Source of the DNA: Neisseria sp. oral taxon 014 str. F0314
GTDB lineage: Bacteria; Pseudomonadota; Gammaproteobacteria; Burkholderiales; Neisseriaceae
Direction: 5' to 3'
Length of the DNA stretch: 64,000 nucleotides
NCBI RefSeq assembly: GCF_005886145.1
Contig: NZ_CP040504.1
Coordinates: forward strand, 806,001-870,000
Shown one piece after another: positions 50,129-58,437 of the stretch. How positions within the stretch are numbered: the first letter of the stretch is position 1; each line of letters begins with the position of its first letter. The position numbers and the translations under genes were made by a program. The notes under the pieces are model-generated. The model was not told the DNA's origin and ran no database searches. It saw nothing but the letters and a program-made list of their open reading frames with translations.

Positions 50129-52583
50129 CCCCAAGATACGGCTCAGTCGGCTGACTGCCGCACTGATGCTGTGTCTGTACGCCCTGCCCACGCCTGCACA
50201 GGACATCCTGCCGCAGGCCGCGCCCGTTGCCTACGAGCAAGCGTGGCTGACCGTTTATCCTCAGGTAACGGTCAACGGCAGTGTGCGCGACGGCACCGCC
50301 CCCTTTATGTCGCGCAACGGCGTACTGTATGCCCGCACCGAATCGCTGCGTGCCTACGGTGTCGTATTGCCGTCTGAAACCGCTGCCGAAGCAGGCAAAG
50401 GCGGAGTTACGCCTGAAATACAGGACGGTGCGTCCGCACCCGGCGCAGGCGTATGGTTCGATCTCGCCTCCGTGCCCGGCTTACAGGCAAAATACGATGC
50501 CGCCACGCAAATCCTGGACATTACCGCGCCGTTGGAATGGCAGCCCGATCTGAAAACCACCCGTATCGGCGAACAAAAAGAAAACCGCTACCCAATCGGC
50601 CGCCCGGGTTTTGCAGCCGTGTTGAACTATGACACCAATTTTTCGCGCAACAATTCCGGCGGCGGCACCCAAGGCGTATTCGGCGAACTGCGCCTGACCA
50701 CGCCTTGGGGTTATCTGAACCACACCCAGTTTGCCAACCGCAGCCATGCCCGCGACGGCGAAAACCATCGCAGCGACGCCCGCTTGGATACCTACTGGCG
50801 CACGGTTTGGCCGGAGCGCGGCCTGTCGCTGACCGTCGGCGACACACTGACCGGGCAGTTAGGTTCGTGGGGCGGAACCCGCATCGGCGGCATCAAACTT
50901 TCCCGCACCTACAATACGCAACCGTGGAAACAGACCGCACCGCTGCGCTCCTATCTCGGCCGCAGTACCCTGCCCGGCACCGTCGACCTCTATCTTGACG
51001 GCGTGAAACAGATGAGCCGCGACATTGCGGCAGGCGAATACGAACTGGTCCTCCCCCCCACCATCAGCGGCCGCAGCAACGCGCAAGTCGTCGCCACCGA
51101 CGTTTTAGGGCGTACCGTCGTCGTCGATATGCCGCTTTACGGCGGCAGCGGCCTGCTGGCCAAAGGCCTTAACGAATGGTCGCTTGAAGCAGGCTATGTC
51201 CGCCGTGACTACGGCGTCCGTTCCGCAAAATACCAGTCCGATCCTGCCGCCAGCGGCACCCTGCGCTACGGCCTGACCAACTTCCTGACCGCGCAAATCC
51301 ACGGTGAGGCCGCACACGGCTATCGCCAAATCGGCATTTCCGCCGACACCCTGCTCGGCTCGTTGGGCCAAATCAACCTGACTCATGCCCAAAGCCGCTT
51401 CGCCGGACAAACCGGACAACGCAGCAGCGCGTTTTTCAGCACACAATGGCACCAAACCTCTTTCAGTGCAGGCTGGAACAAATCCGACGGCCGTTTCGCC
51501 GAGCTGGGCGATACCGCCTATGACGACCGACGCCCAACCGACGACAGACACGGCAGCACCTCCGCTTCCGTATCCGCAGGATGGAGCAGCGACAAACTCG
51601 GTTCGTTCAGCCTGTCGTACCTGCATTCGCGCACTGAAGGACGGCCTGCCGACAGCATCGGTTCTTTCAGCTGGAGCCGCAATCTGAAAAAACGCGCCAG
51701 CCTCTATACCAGCGCCGCCAAAAATTTCAACGGCAAACACGAACTGAGCCTCTATGCAGGTTTGTCCGTCAACTTGGACAAAGGCTATTCGGCTTCGGCA
51801 GGCGCAGGCCGTAACGGCCGCGACAACAGCTACCAAATGACGCTGAACAAAACCGGCAGCGGTCTGAACAGCACCAACTGGGGCTTGAGCTGGCAGCAAA
51901 CCGAAGACACGACGGGACGTCGAAAAAATACGCTTAACGCCAACATCCGTTACCACAGCGTTTACGGCGACGGATGGGCAAACACCTACAGCCACGCCGA
52001 CAGTAACAACTGGAACGCAGGCTGGCGCGGCGGCATCGTGTTGATGGGCGGCGGCCTGTTCGCCACCCGCCAAGTCAACGACAGTTTCGCCGTCGTCAGC
52101 ACCGGCGGCATGGCGGACGTTCCCATCCGCGCGGGCGGCATGCCTGTAGGCAAAACCAACCGCAGGGGGCTGGCACTTATCCCCAATCTCTCCGCCTACC
52201 AGAAAAACACCGTCAGCGTTGATATTACCGAGTTGCCGCTGGACGTACAGCTTGAACACACCGTCGCCGAAATCGCCCCGTCCGAACGCTCCGGTATGCG
52301 CGTCGAATTTAAAATACACCGTACCCGATCCGCCACCATGACCTTGAAAGACGGACAAAACCAATGGCTGCCGGGCGGCGGCACCATCGCCGATGCACAA
52401 GGCGACCCCGTTGCCGTTACCGGCTTCGACGGCAAAACCTATATCGAAAACATGCAAGAGGGTAAAAACAACTTCACGGTTACACTGCCTGAAAACGGCG
52501 GCAACTGTTCGTTTGAAGCCGATTACCCCGAAGAACGCAATCCGGACACTCTGCCGGATTTGGGAGACATCATATGCAAATGA
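50115..52583 (+). CDS. outer membrane fimbrial usher
   Basis: 822 residues. The start is TTG at 50115, with GGAGG 7 nt upstream inside the chaperone gene, overlapping its last 14 nt. A signal peptide (SRLTAALMLCLYALPTPAQ) follows. Conserved usher features: VTVNGSVRDG, VLNYDTNFSRNN, GDTLTGQLGSWGGTRIGGI, SRSTLPGTVDLYLDG region, and C-terminal DGKTYIENMQEGKN. It forms the secretion pore and assembles pilin-chaperone complexes. It ends overlapping the tip gene by 10 nt. The family is PF00577-like, archaic branch. Confidence 0.82.
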   Translation: MLPLDPKIRLSRLTAALMLCLYALPTPAQDILPQAAPVAYEQAWLTVYPQVTVNGSVRDGTAPFMSRNGVLYARTESLRAYGVVLPSETAAEAGKGGVTPEIQDGASAPGAGVWFDLASVPGLQAKYDAATQILDITAPLEWQPDLKTTRIGEQKENRYPIGRPGFAAVLNYDTNFSRNNSGGGTQGVFGELRLTTPWGYLNHTQFANRSHARDGENHRSDARLDTYWRTVWPERGLSLTVGDTLTGQLGSWGGTRIGGIKLSRTYNTQPWKQTAPLRSYLGRSTLPGTVDLYLDGVKQMSRDIAAGEYELVLPPTISGRSNAQVVATDVLGRTVVVDMPLYGGSGLLAKGLNEWSLEAGYVRRDYGVRSAKYQSDPAASGTLRYGLTNFLTAQIHGEAAHGYRQIGISADTLLGSLGQINLTHAQSRFAGQTGQRSSAFFSTQWHQTSFSAGWNKSDGRFAELGDTAYDDRRPTDDRHGSTSASVSAGWSSDKLGSFSLSYLHSRTEGRPADSIGSFSWSRNLKKRASLYTSAAKNFNGKHELSLYAGLSVNLDKGYSASAGAGRNGRDNSYQMTLNKTGSGLNSTNWGLSWQQTEDTTGRRKNTLNANIRYHSVYGDGWANTYSHADSNNWNAGWRGGIVLMGGGLFATRQVNDSFAVVSTGGMADVPIRAGGMPVGKTNRRGLALIPNLSAYQKNTVSVDITELPLDVQLEHTVAEIAPSERSGMRVEFKIHRTRSATMTLKDGQNQWLPGGGTIADAQGDPVAVTGFDGKTYIENMQEGKNNFTVTLPENGGNCSFEADYPEERNPDTLPDLGDIICK

Positions 52584-53698
52584 TAATGAAAAAAGGCCGT
52601 CTGAAAACTGCAAACCGCCTTTTGCAGCAGACTGCATTGCCTGCCACATTCGGGCTGCTGTCGCTGTTTGGAGAACCGGCTTGGGCAGACAGCGGCGTAG
52701 CCGGAAGGTTTGTGCAATGTACGGCGAGGGTACAAGGCAACGGAACCTTCAACGGCAATCCTGCCTTGGTATTCGGAAGCCAAGGCAACGGCGTCAACCT
52801 TCTGAACAATAACCAGCCGGAAGATATTCAAGCTACCATCCACTACCAATGCACCAATAACGATGCTTATACCGTAAAAGTACGCCTGTGCTTCAATATT
52901 GACGGTGGACGCAGATCGCCAAACATATATACCCCCAGAAAAATGGTTCATAGCAGGAATAACGCCCAAACACTGCAACTATCATTACTTAAACCCGATA
53001 ATACCAATTGGGGAACGGATAACACTGCAAACTCCCCCAGCAGCTTTGGAACCGGTGTCTTTCATATCGGACTCAACAGCTCGGTCAGCGGAACCATCCC
53101 CATCAAAGCCAGATTGATTAGCGGGCAAAACAACGCCATTCCCACAAACTTAGGATCTTACCTCGCAGACTTTACCAGCGGTTCCACCGCCTTAAGCTGG
53201 AAGGCTGAACGTTATGCTATAGGTCCCAACCCTTCAGATTGTGGAAACATCTTGACCAACAACCGCTTCCCCTTCGTCGTCCAAGCCCATGTCGCGCCCG
53301 TCTGCGAAATCACCGCCGCCGACGACATTGACTTCGGTACGCACACCGCAGGCAGTACGGATCTGAAACAGTCGGGCAACCTGACCGTCCGCTGCACCAA
53401 CAGCACCCCCTATTCCATCGGGCTGGTTCCCTCCAACGGCAACCAAGATGGCAAAGGCGAAATGAAATCCCTCAACCATGCCGCGACCAATACCGACAAA
53501 GTCCCTTACCAATTACGCAAATCTTCCTCATCAAATGCCCATTTCTGGGGCAACAACGAAAGCGGTTCGGGCAGCGTCAAATCCAATCAGACCGGCGACG
53601 GCAACGAACAGACGCATACTGTCTATGCGGAAGTGAGGAGCACCGACTACACCCCCGACGAATACCGCGACAAAGTAACGGTGCATGTGAAGTATTGA
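52574..53698 (+). CDS. two-domain spore coat U tip subunit / adhesin
   Basis: 374 residues. The signal peptide's basic n-region (KKGRLKTANR) is encoded by a DUS embedded in the gene; cleavage is near AWA-DSG (about 37). An N-terminal SCPU-like domain (about 45-210) with Cys pairs QCTARVQG, YQCTNN and RLCFN is the candidate receptor-binding domain. A C-terminal SCPU domain (about 235-374) mirrors the major pilin (VCEITAADDIDFGTHTAG, LTVRCTNSTPYSIGL, EYRDKVTVHVKY). The layout resembles CsuE, the tip adhesin of archaic pili. Ligand unknown. Last gene of the operon. Confidence 0.8.
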   Translation: MQMIMKKGRLKTANRLLQQTALPATFGLLSLFGEPAWADSGVAGRFVQCTARVQGNGTFNGNPALVFGSQGNGVNLLNNNQPEDIQATIHYQCTNNDAYTVKVRLCFNIDGGRRSPNIYTPRKMVHSRNNAQTLQLSLLKPDNTNWGTDNTANSPSSFGTGVFHIGLNSSVSGTIPIKARLISGQNNAIPTNLGSYLADFTSGSTALSWKAERYAIGPNPSDCGNILTNNRFPFVVQAHVAPVCEITAADDIDFGTHTAGSTDLKQSGNLTVRCTNSTPYSIGLVPSNGNQDGKGEMKSLNHAATNTDKVPYQLRKSSSSNAHFWGNNESGSGSVKSNQTGDGNEQTHTVYAEVRSTDYTPDEYRDKVTVHVKY

Positions 53699-53723
53699 TA
53701 ACGCGGATGCGGTATTTATGGAG

Positions 53724-53830
53724 AGTCGTCATTACCGTGCAGGCGTAAATCCAGACTTTGTAAGGCTGCCGCAATGTTTAAATATTGCGGCAACGCCTGA
53801 AACCTAAATTTCTGCCTGCACGGGAATGCC
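53724..53830. repeat. degenerate NIME/dRS3 remnant after the fimbrial operon
   Basis: CATTACCGTGCAGGCGTAAATCCAG and a facing CTGCCTGCACGGGAATGCC, quoted in parts, retain traces of two inverted dRS3 units (ATTCCC-N8-GGGAAT) with several mismatches. Confidence 0.45.
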
Positions 53831-53878
53831 CCTTCTTTTCGTGTAAAGAACGTCACTCGACCATTAGCCTGCATAAAA

Positions 53879-53919
53879 ATTTTCAGACGGCCTCTAATTT
53901 AAAGAGGCCGTCTGAAAAC
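53879..53919. terminator. inverted AG-DUS pair between tip gene and dusA
   Basis: TTTTCAGACGGCCTCT-AATTTA-AGAGGCCGTCTGAAAA, 8 nt from the dusA stop; it serves the convergent tip gene and dusA. Confidence 0.85.
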
Positions 53920-53927
53920 CATTTTCC

Positions 53928-54965
53928 CTATTCCCAAATATTCGCCTTTTCCACTTCCCGCCAAGCATCGAGAATCAGGCTGCCGTCGTTGTTCTTCAGC
54001 AATGCAGCATCGGAAAGCATACGCCGCCAGGTTCGGGCGTTTTTCAATCCGTGCATGAGGCCGAGGCTGTGGCGGACGATATGGCGCAGAATAGTGCCGC
54101 GTCCGGCCTGAATCTGCGCGCGGCTGTATTCGTATAGCTTCAGAACCAAATCGGCATACTCGACCGGCGGGCTGCTTTCGCCGTAAAACAACCGGTCCCA
54201 GTCGCGCATAATCATCGGATTATGGTAGGCTTCGCGGCCGACCATAACGCCGTCAACATGCTTTAAGTGTTCCGAAATTTGTTCGTTGGTGGTAATCCCG
54301 CCGTTGATGATGATTTCAAGTTCGGGAAAATCTTGTTTGAGACGGTAGACATAATCGTATTTGAGCGGCGGCACTTCGCGGTTTTCTTTTGGCGACAGGC
54401 CGTCCAACCATGCGTTGCGCGCGTGGACGATGAAAGTCCGACAGGCCGTTTTTTCATACAGCGTACCGACGAACTCGGCGGCGACACCGTATTCCGTCTG
54501 GCGGTCGACACCGATGCGATGTTTGACGGTAACAGGAATATCAACGGCATCCTGCATGGCGTTGAGGCAATCGGCAACCAATCCGACCTCGTTCATCAGA
54601 CATGCACCAAACGCGCCTTTTTGTACGCGCGGGCTGGGGCAGCCGCAATTAAGGTTGATTTCGTTGTAGCCGTATTCTTCGGCAGCCTTGGCGGCTTTGG
54701 CCAAATCGGCCGGTTCGCTGCCGCCCAGTTGCAGGGCGACGGGCTGCTCGCCTTCGTTAAACATTAAAAAACGGTCTTTATCACCGTAGATGATGGCTCC
54801 GGCATTAATCATTTCGCTATAAAGCCATGCGTTTTCAGTAATTTGTCGCGCCATATAACGAAAATGGCGGTCCGTCCAGTCGAGCATGGGCGCAACACAT
54901 ACCCGCCTTGTTCCTTTATAATCAATAACTTCCTTGTTTATTAACGGAATTTCGTAATTTTCCAT
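53928..54965 (-). CDS. dusA: tRNA-dihydrouridine(20/20a) synthase DusA
   Basis: 345 residues. Dus motifs are APMLDWTDR (25-33, FMN barrel start), NCGCPSPRVQKGAFGACLM (106-124) with the catalytic Cys109, and the NGGITTNEQI and GVMVGREAYHNP strands. It reduces U20/U20a of tRNA with FMN and NADPH. The first 20 or so residues (MENYEIPLINKEVIDYKGT) differ from typical DusA N-termini and lie next to a prophage integrase, so they may be phage-supplied. Gene otherwise intact. Confidence 0.93.
   Translation of the reverse strand: MENYEIPLINKEVIDYKGTRRVCVAPMLDWTDRHFRYMARQITENAWLYSEMINAGAIIYGDKDRFLMFNEGEQPVALQLGGSEPADLAKAAKAAEEYGYNEINLNCGCPSPRVQKGAFGACLMNEVGLVADCLNAMQDAVDIPVTVKHRIGVDRQTEYGVAAEFVGTLYEKTACRTFIVHARNAWLDGLSPKENREVPPLKYDYVYRLKQDFPELEIIINGGITTNEQISEHLKHVDGVMVGREAYHNPMIMRDWDRLFYGESSPPVEYADLVLKLYEYSRAQIQAGRGTILRHIVRHSLGLMHGLKNARTWRRMLSDAALLKNNDGSLILDAWREVEKANIWE
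54867..54893. other. candidate prophage attachment core in the 5' end of dusA
   Basis: The codons for APMLDWTDR (54867-54893) are the region known to be used by dusA-associated phage integrases. A matching direct copy at the far prophage end, outside the window, would define attL/attR. The assignment is by position only. Confidence 0.3.
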
Positions 54966-55028
54966 ACTGATTATTCTAGTCTATTTAGTATATTTTTAAC
55001 CCATTTTGCGTTTTAACGTGTACCATAC

Positions 55029-55063
55029 TGCCACCATAATTTTAAACATTGGGAATGGTGGCA
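55029..55063. promoter_or_regulatory. inverted repeat over the integrase start
   Basis: TGCCACCAT (55029-55037) and ATGGTGGCA (55055-55063), perfect 9-bp arms, 17-bp spacing. The right arm ends on the A of the integrase ATG, so the hairpin could hide the start or act as an operator or recombinase arm site. Confidence 0.35.
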
Positions 55064-56220
55064 TGGGCACAATCTCAAAACGCATCAATCCTTCCGGTAC
55101 AACCGTCTATCGGGCGGTTATCCGTATCCGAAAAAACGGCTATCCGAATTTTACCGAAAGCCGAACGTTCAGTAAAAAATCAATGGCGGCGGAATGGGTA
55201 AAGCGCAGAGAAGCGGAAATAGAATTAAACCCTGATATTCTGTTCGGTCAGAAAAATAAACTGTTCCCCACTCTACATGAAGCCGTGGACCGTTATCTAA
55301 CGGAAGCCGCCAACGCCGGACGCTCGAAGCAAATGGGCTTGCGGTTTTTATCATCATTCCCCATCGGCAGCAACCGCATTAATCGGCTGCGCCGCGCGGA
55401 CTTCGCCGAACATGTCATGTTGCGCCGTCGGGGCATGCCGCAAGATGGCATCAAGCCGATTGCAGCATCTACCGCGCTGCAAGAACTGCAATATATCAGA
55501 ACGGTTCTGAAACACGCATTTTACGTTTGGGATATGCCAGTAAGCTGGCAGGAATTGGACTTTGCAGCGGAAGGCTTGGGTAAATCAGGAATCATAGCGA
55601 AATCAACGAAACGGAACCGCTTGCCAACAAGCGACGAATTGCAACGCCTAACCACATTTTTTTATCAAAATTGGACTAACTGGCGGCAAACAAATCTGAT
55701 TCCGATGCACCTGATTATGTGGCTTGCAATCTACACGACCAGACGGCAAGACGAAATATGTCGGATGATGCTGGACGACTACCACCCGGACAGCGCGGAA
55801 TGGCTGATACGCGACGTCAAGCATCCGCAGGGCAGCAAAGGGAATGACAAAAAGTTCGACGTCCGCCCGCAGGCGTTACCCGTGATTGCGGCCCTATCGG
55901 AACCCGAAACCCGCCGCCGGATGCTGAAATGCAACGGAACGCCGAACAGCTTGGTTCCACTTGACCCCAAAAGCATCAGCGCGGCATTTACCCGCGCCTG
56001 TCATGTACTGGGCATTGATGATTTGCGCTTTCACGACCTGCGACATGAAGGCGCGACGCGGCTTGCCGAAGACGGCGCAACCCCGCCGCAGATGCAGATG
56101 GTAACTTTACATAACACTTGGGCAAGTTTAGAACGATACGTCAATCTGCGCAAACGACCGCAGCGGTTGGAATTTGACGAAGCAATAAAGAATGCCGAAA
56201 ACGACTTGAATTTATCCTGA
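55063..56220 (+). CDS. int: tyrosine recombinase / prophage integrase (dusA-associated)
   Basis: 385 residues from ATG 55063. A SAM-like core-binding domain (about 70-165) precedes the catalytic domain with Arg227/228 in TTRRQDEI, the HDLRH box (324-328), His350 in VTLHNTW, and the nucleophile Tyr359 in LERYVNL. An Arg/Lys-rich N-terminus suits arm-site binding. It lies about 100 bp from dusA's start, facing away, as in known dusA-targeting prophages. It converges with the lysis genes. A longer frame begins at 55006. Confidence 0.9.
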   Translation: MGTISKRINPSGTTVYRAVIRIRKNGYPNFTESRTFSKKSMAAEWVKRREAEIELNPDILFGQKNKLFPTLHEAVDRYLTEAANAGRSKQMGLRFLSSFPIGSNRINRLRRADFAEHVMLRRRGMPQDGIKPIAASTALQELQYIRTVLKHAFYVWDMPVSWQELDFAAEGLGKSGIIAKSTKRNRLPTSDELQRLTTFFYQNWTNWRQTNLIPMHLIMWLAIYTTRRQDEICRMMLDDYHPDSAEWLIRDVKHPQGSKGNDKKFDVRPQALPVIAALSEPETRRRMLKCNGTPNSLVPLDPKSISAAFTRACHVLGIDDLRFHDLRHEGATRLAEDGATPPQMQMVTLHNTWASLERYVNLRKRPQRLEFDEAIKNAENDLNLS

Positions 56221-56232
56221 TCCGTATTTCTA

Positions 56233-56252
56233 GGGCGGTATCTTGCCGCCCC
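56233..56252. terminator. hairpin between int and the lysis genes
   Basis: GGGCGG / CCGCCC stem with a 7-nt loop in the 44-bp gap between convergent genes; no U-tract on the plus strand. Confidence 0.4.
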
Positions 56253-56264
56253 AGAAATGCGGTT

Positions 56265-56774
56265 TTATTTTGACTGCTCAATTACCGTTTGTCCATATGC
56301 CTGCCATTCCTTTAAATCCGCGGCTTGTCCGTCGGCAGTTTCTGCCAGTCCAGCATATTCAGCCGCGCACTTTCCGAAAAGCTGCCAACCATAGGAATCT
56401 GCCGCGCCATCAGATGCGGCGGCGGTTGTAGCGGTTGCGGGCATGTTTCGGACGCTACTTTGATGTTTGGCGTACTGCTGCAAGCGGTCAAGCTCAAAAC
56501 GCATAGCAGTAACAGTTTGTTTCGCATTTTCTTTTTCCTTTTCAAGTTTGGTTTGGCGGTCGGCCAGCGCAGCAGCCGCTTTTTGCTCCGCTTCACGCGC
56601 CGTTTTCGCCTGTTCGATATAGCCGTCTTTCAGACGGTTTGAAATTTCGGCGGCCATCGCATCGCGCCCGCGTTGATATTTCTCCGCACGGTCAAAATGC
56701 CGCGCAGCAAAAATAACGGCCAACAACGCCACTATCGCTAGTGGCTTCCAGTATTTCAGTAAATCGCTAACCAT
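56265..56774 (-). CDS. Rz: phage inner-membrane spanin subunit (Rz-like)
   Basis: 169 residues. An N-terminal membrane segment (about 10-24, KPLAIVALLAVIFAARHF) is followed by a long Ala/Glu/Lys-rich coiled coil (about 30-110), the layout of i-spanins that with an outer-membrane partner disrupt the outer membrane at lysis. ATG 56774 overlaps the endolysin's last 8 nt; GAAGGAG lies upstream. It carries the o-spanin gene nested in another frame. Confidence 0.78.
   Translation of the reverse strand: MVSDLLKYWKPLAIVALLAVIFAARHFDRAEKYQRGRDAMAAEISNRLKDGYIEQAKTAREAEQKAAAALADRQTKLEKEKENAKQTVTAMRFELDRLQQYAKHQSSVRNMPATATTAAASDGAADSYGWQLFGKCAAEYAGLAETADGQAADLKEWQAYGQTVIEQSK
56312..56527 (-). CDS. Rz1: phage outer-membrane lipoprotein spanin (Rz1-like), nested in Rz
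   Basis: 71 residues in a different frame, entirely inside the Rz-like gene. The signal peptide MRNKLLLLCVLSLTAC ends in lipobox LTAC (13-16), so Cys16 is lipidated; the mature part is Pro-rich (CPQPLQPPPHL). A nested, lipidated, Pro-rich small protein is the hallmark of Rz1. The start at 56527 follows an AAAAAG-rich stretch. This is one of the few overlapping genes in the window that is clearly real. Confidence 0.75.
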   Translation of the reverse strand: MRNKLLLLCVLSLTACSSTPNIKVASETCPQPLQPPPHLMARQIPMVGSFSESARLNMLDWQKLPTDKPRI

Positions 56775-57237
56775 TTCTGAAAAACTCCTTCTGTTCTGAC
56801 GACCGCCTGTTTGCAAGACCGGGTATTACCCTACCGCCTGCTTTATTCCACATTGCGAACGCATCACATGCAGCTTTGTATTTGCGTTCATTCAAACGGC
56901 GAACAACCGTTGATTTTGCAAATGCGGCAACGCCGATGTTGTAACACAAAGATACACAGGCATTGAATTGCGATTGAGTCAAAGGGACTTTCACAACTTC
57001 TTTTACGCCGTTCTCATACGATTTTATTTGATTCAGAAATTCCGCTTTGATTTCTTCATCCGTCATCGTATCGCCCATGCACACTTTATGACCTGCACGC
57101 GCGCCCAGCGTATAACGCACAAAACCAATCCCAATAGTCGGAATGCGCACACTATCCAAGTAAGAGTGATTGCGCTTACCCTCCCAGCCGACAATCAGTT
57201 CATAACCGCTGCCGTCCAGATGTAGATTTTCATTCAT
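56767..57237 (-). CDS. phage endolysin, GH24 lysozyme (T4-lysozyme-like)
   Basis: 156 residues. The catalytic triad Glu19-Asp28-Thr34 lies in WEGKRNHSYLDSVRIPTIG, with further conserved TQSQFNACVSLCYNIG and NKAGGRVIPGLANRR. It cleaves the MurNAc-GlcNAc bond. No N-terminal signal-anchor is present, so a holin is needed for export; candidates lie just upstream. AAGGAAAG precedes ATG 57237. A DUS pair separates it from the upstream gene. Confidence 0.93.
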   Translation of the reverse strand: MNENLHLDGSGYELIVGWEGKRNHSYLDSVRIPTIGIGFVRYTLGARAGHKVCMGDTMTDEEIKAEFLNQIKSYENGVKEVVKVPLTQSQFNACVSLCYNIGVAAFAKSTVVRRLNERKYKAACDAFAMWNKAGGRVIPGLANRRSSEQKEFFRNG

Positions 57238-57251
57238 TATCTTTCCTTACA

Positions 57252-57282
57252 AAGAGGCCGTCTGAAATTCAGACGGCCTCTT
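57252..57282. terminator. inverted AG-DUS pair within the lysis cassette
   Basis: AGAGGCCGTCTGAA-ATTC-AGACGGCCTCT between the 93-aa membrane gene and the endolysin. An uptake-word pair inside a prophage. Confidence 0.8.
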
Positions 57283-57283
57283 A

Positions 57284-57565
57284 TCAATGTTTCAAACCGC
57301 GCCAACGCTGCCACTTCTTCACCCGCAATGAACGGCTGCCAAAGTATATGCAGGCGGCAATATCCATCATGAACTTACCAACCGTAGGCATAAATCCGTA
57401 AACGAATGCGACATAAAACGTATATATCGCCCCGCCCAAAAAGAACAAATACGTCCAACCTTCAGGCGACGCCGCACTCCATTTGCGCGCATTCAGACGG
57501 CAAAGCATCAGATATGACACAATTACCGACGGCATAGCCGATGCCAACAACAAAATCAATTTCAT
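57284..57565 (-). CDS. small phage membrane protein, candidate holin or antiholin
   Basis: 93 residues with three hydrophobic segments (about 5-23, 38-58 and 62-78) and a strongly basic C-terminus (RVKKWQRWRGLKH). This is the layout of a class I holin. Position, just upstream of the endolysin, supports a lysis role. ATG 57565 overlaps the upstream stop as ATGA. I do not recognise the family, so holin is an inference. Confidence 0.55.
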   Translation of the reverse strand: MKLILLLASAMPSVIVSYLMLCRLNARKWSAASPEGWTYLFFLGGAIYTFYVAFVYGFMPTVGKFMMDIAACIYFGSRSLRVKKWQRWRGLKH

Positions 57566-57987
57566 TTTTTCGGTCTCCACGGCAGAAGATTCAGCAGCCA
57601 TTCCACAATATCGTCCGCGTGGTTTTCGAACGACGGCCAGACGGTGCGGGCAAATTTCAACAACACCTGCCACAGTAATCCGACCACTACGGGCGCGAAC
57701 ACATGCGCCAACTGGAGACGCTGTTCGCCCAAAGACGGATGGCTGCCGATGGCTTCGCCGATTAAAAAATGGGTCAGCGGCGGCGCGAACGCTCCGCCTA
57801 GAAGCCCGCCGATGATTGTATAGGCCACAACTAACCACCGGCTTTTCGGTTCGCTTATCATGGTTACAGCAGCCGAAGCAACCGCGCCTAGCACGACCGC
57901 ATCAACCGGCATACCCAACAAATGACCCGCGCCGACCACGCCGCCGAAAGTATAGATGGCGGCAGGGGTTATAATCGGTTCCGACAT
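57562..57987 (-). CDS. phage membrane protein, candidate holin
   Basis: 141 residues with hydrophobic segments at about 8-26, 29-44, 52-78 and 94-113, followed by a charged amphipathic tail (PSFENHADDIVEWLLNL). It starts MSEPIITPAAIYTFGGVVGA after a strong AAGGAAATGGAAA site. Translationally coupled to the next membrane gene through ATGA. Together they may form a holin-antiholin pair. No family is recognised with certainty. Confidence 0.55.
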   Translation of the reverse strand: MSEPIITPAAIYTFGGVVGAGHLLGMPVDAVVLGAVASAAVTMISEPKSRWLVVAYTIIGGLLGGAFAPPLTHFLIGEAIGSHPSLGEQRLQLAHVFAPVVVGLLWQVLLKFARTVWPSFENHADDIVEWLLNLLPWRPKK

Positions 57988-58003
57988 TTTCCATTTCCTT
58001 ATG

Positions 58004-58036
58004 TGAAAGGCCGTCTGAACTTCCAGACGGCCTTTG
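58004..58036. terminator. inverted AG-DUS pair upstream of the candidate holin
   Basis: AAAGGCCGTCTGAA-C-TTCCAGACGGCCTTT, nearly loop-free, one mismatch in the right arm. Confidence 0.75.
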
Positions 58037-58048
58037 ATTTTTTTTGAA

Positions 58049-58417
58049 TCAGACGGCATCGGGCAAATCGGCATAAACCAAATCTGCGCCGGTCAGGCTG
58101 TTTGCCAATACCGGCGCACCCGCCGAATCGGTTGTACCCGCTTCAATTTCGGCCACAATCGAACGATACGCCCAATCTTGAATATCGGAACCGCGCGGCG
58201 GTTTACCCGTCAAATTGAACTGCATACTGCCAACAGCACGCCCACCCCTGTCAAACGTTGATTTACGGACATAACTGTCCACAGTAACGGAATGAAACCC
58301 GCTCGCCACATCAAGCGATAAATAACGGATGACGTGGAAAGCCGCCGAACTGTCGGTTTCTGTATCAACGATTTCACGGGAGATACCTACAATGATTTGA
58401 TTTTTGTCTTTAGACAT
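58049..58417 (-). CDS. hypothetical phage protein, 122 aa
   Basis: 122 residues beginning MSKDKNQIIVGISREIVDTE, with AAAGGAAA 7 nt before ATG 58417. It contains FHSVTVDSYVRKSTFDRGG and ends ...YADLPDAV, its last codons running into an ATGCCGTCTGA word (GCCGTCTGA = Ala-Val-stop). No signal peptide or membrane segment. It lies in the tail-to-lysis interval, so it may be a tail accessory. I do not recognise the family. Confidence 0.6.
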   Translation of the reverse strand: MSKDKNQIIVGISREIVDTETDSSAAFHVIRYLSLDVASGFHSVTVDSYVRKSTFDRGGRAVGSMQFNLTGKPPRGSDIQDWAYRSIVAEIEAGTTDSAGAPVLANSLTGADLVYADLPDAV

Positions 58418-58437
58418 GATTTTTCCTTTCAGGTTGA

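Noticed and set aside
51105..52649. 514-codon frame opposite the usher
   Set aside because: Antisense shadow; the usher has motifs, signal peptide and operon context.
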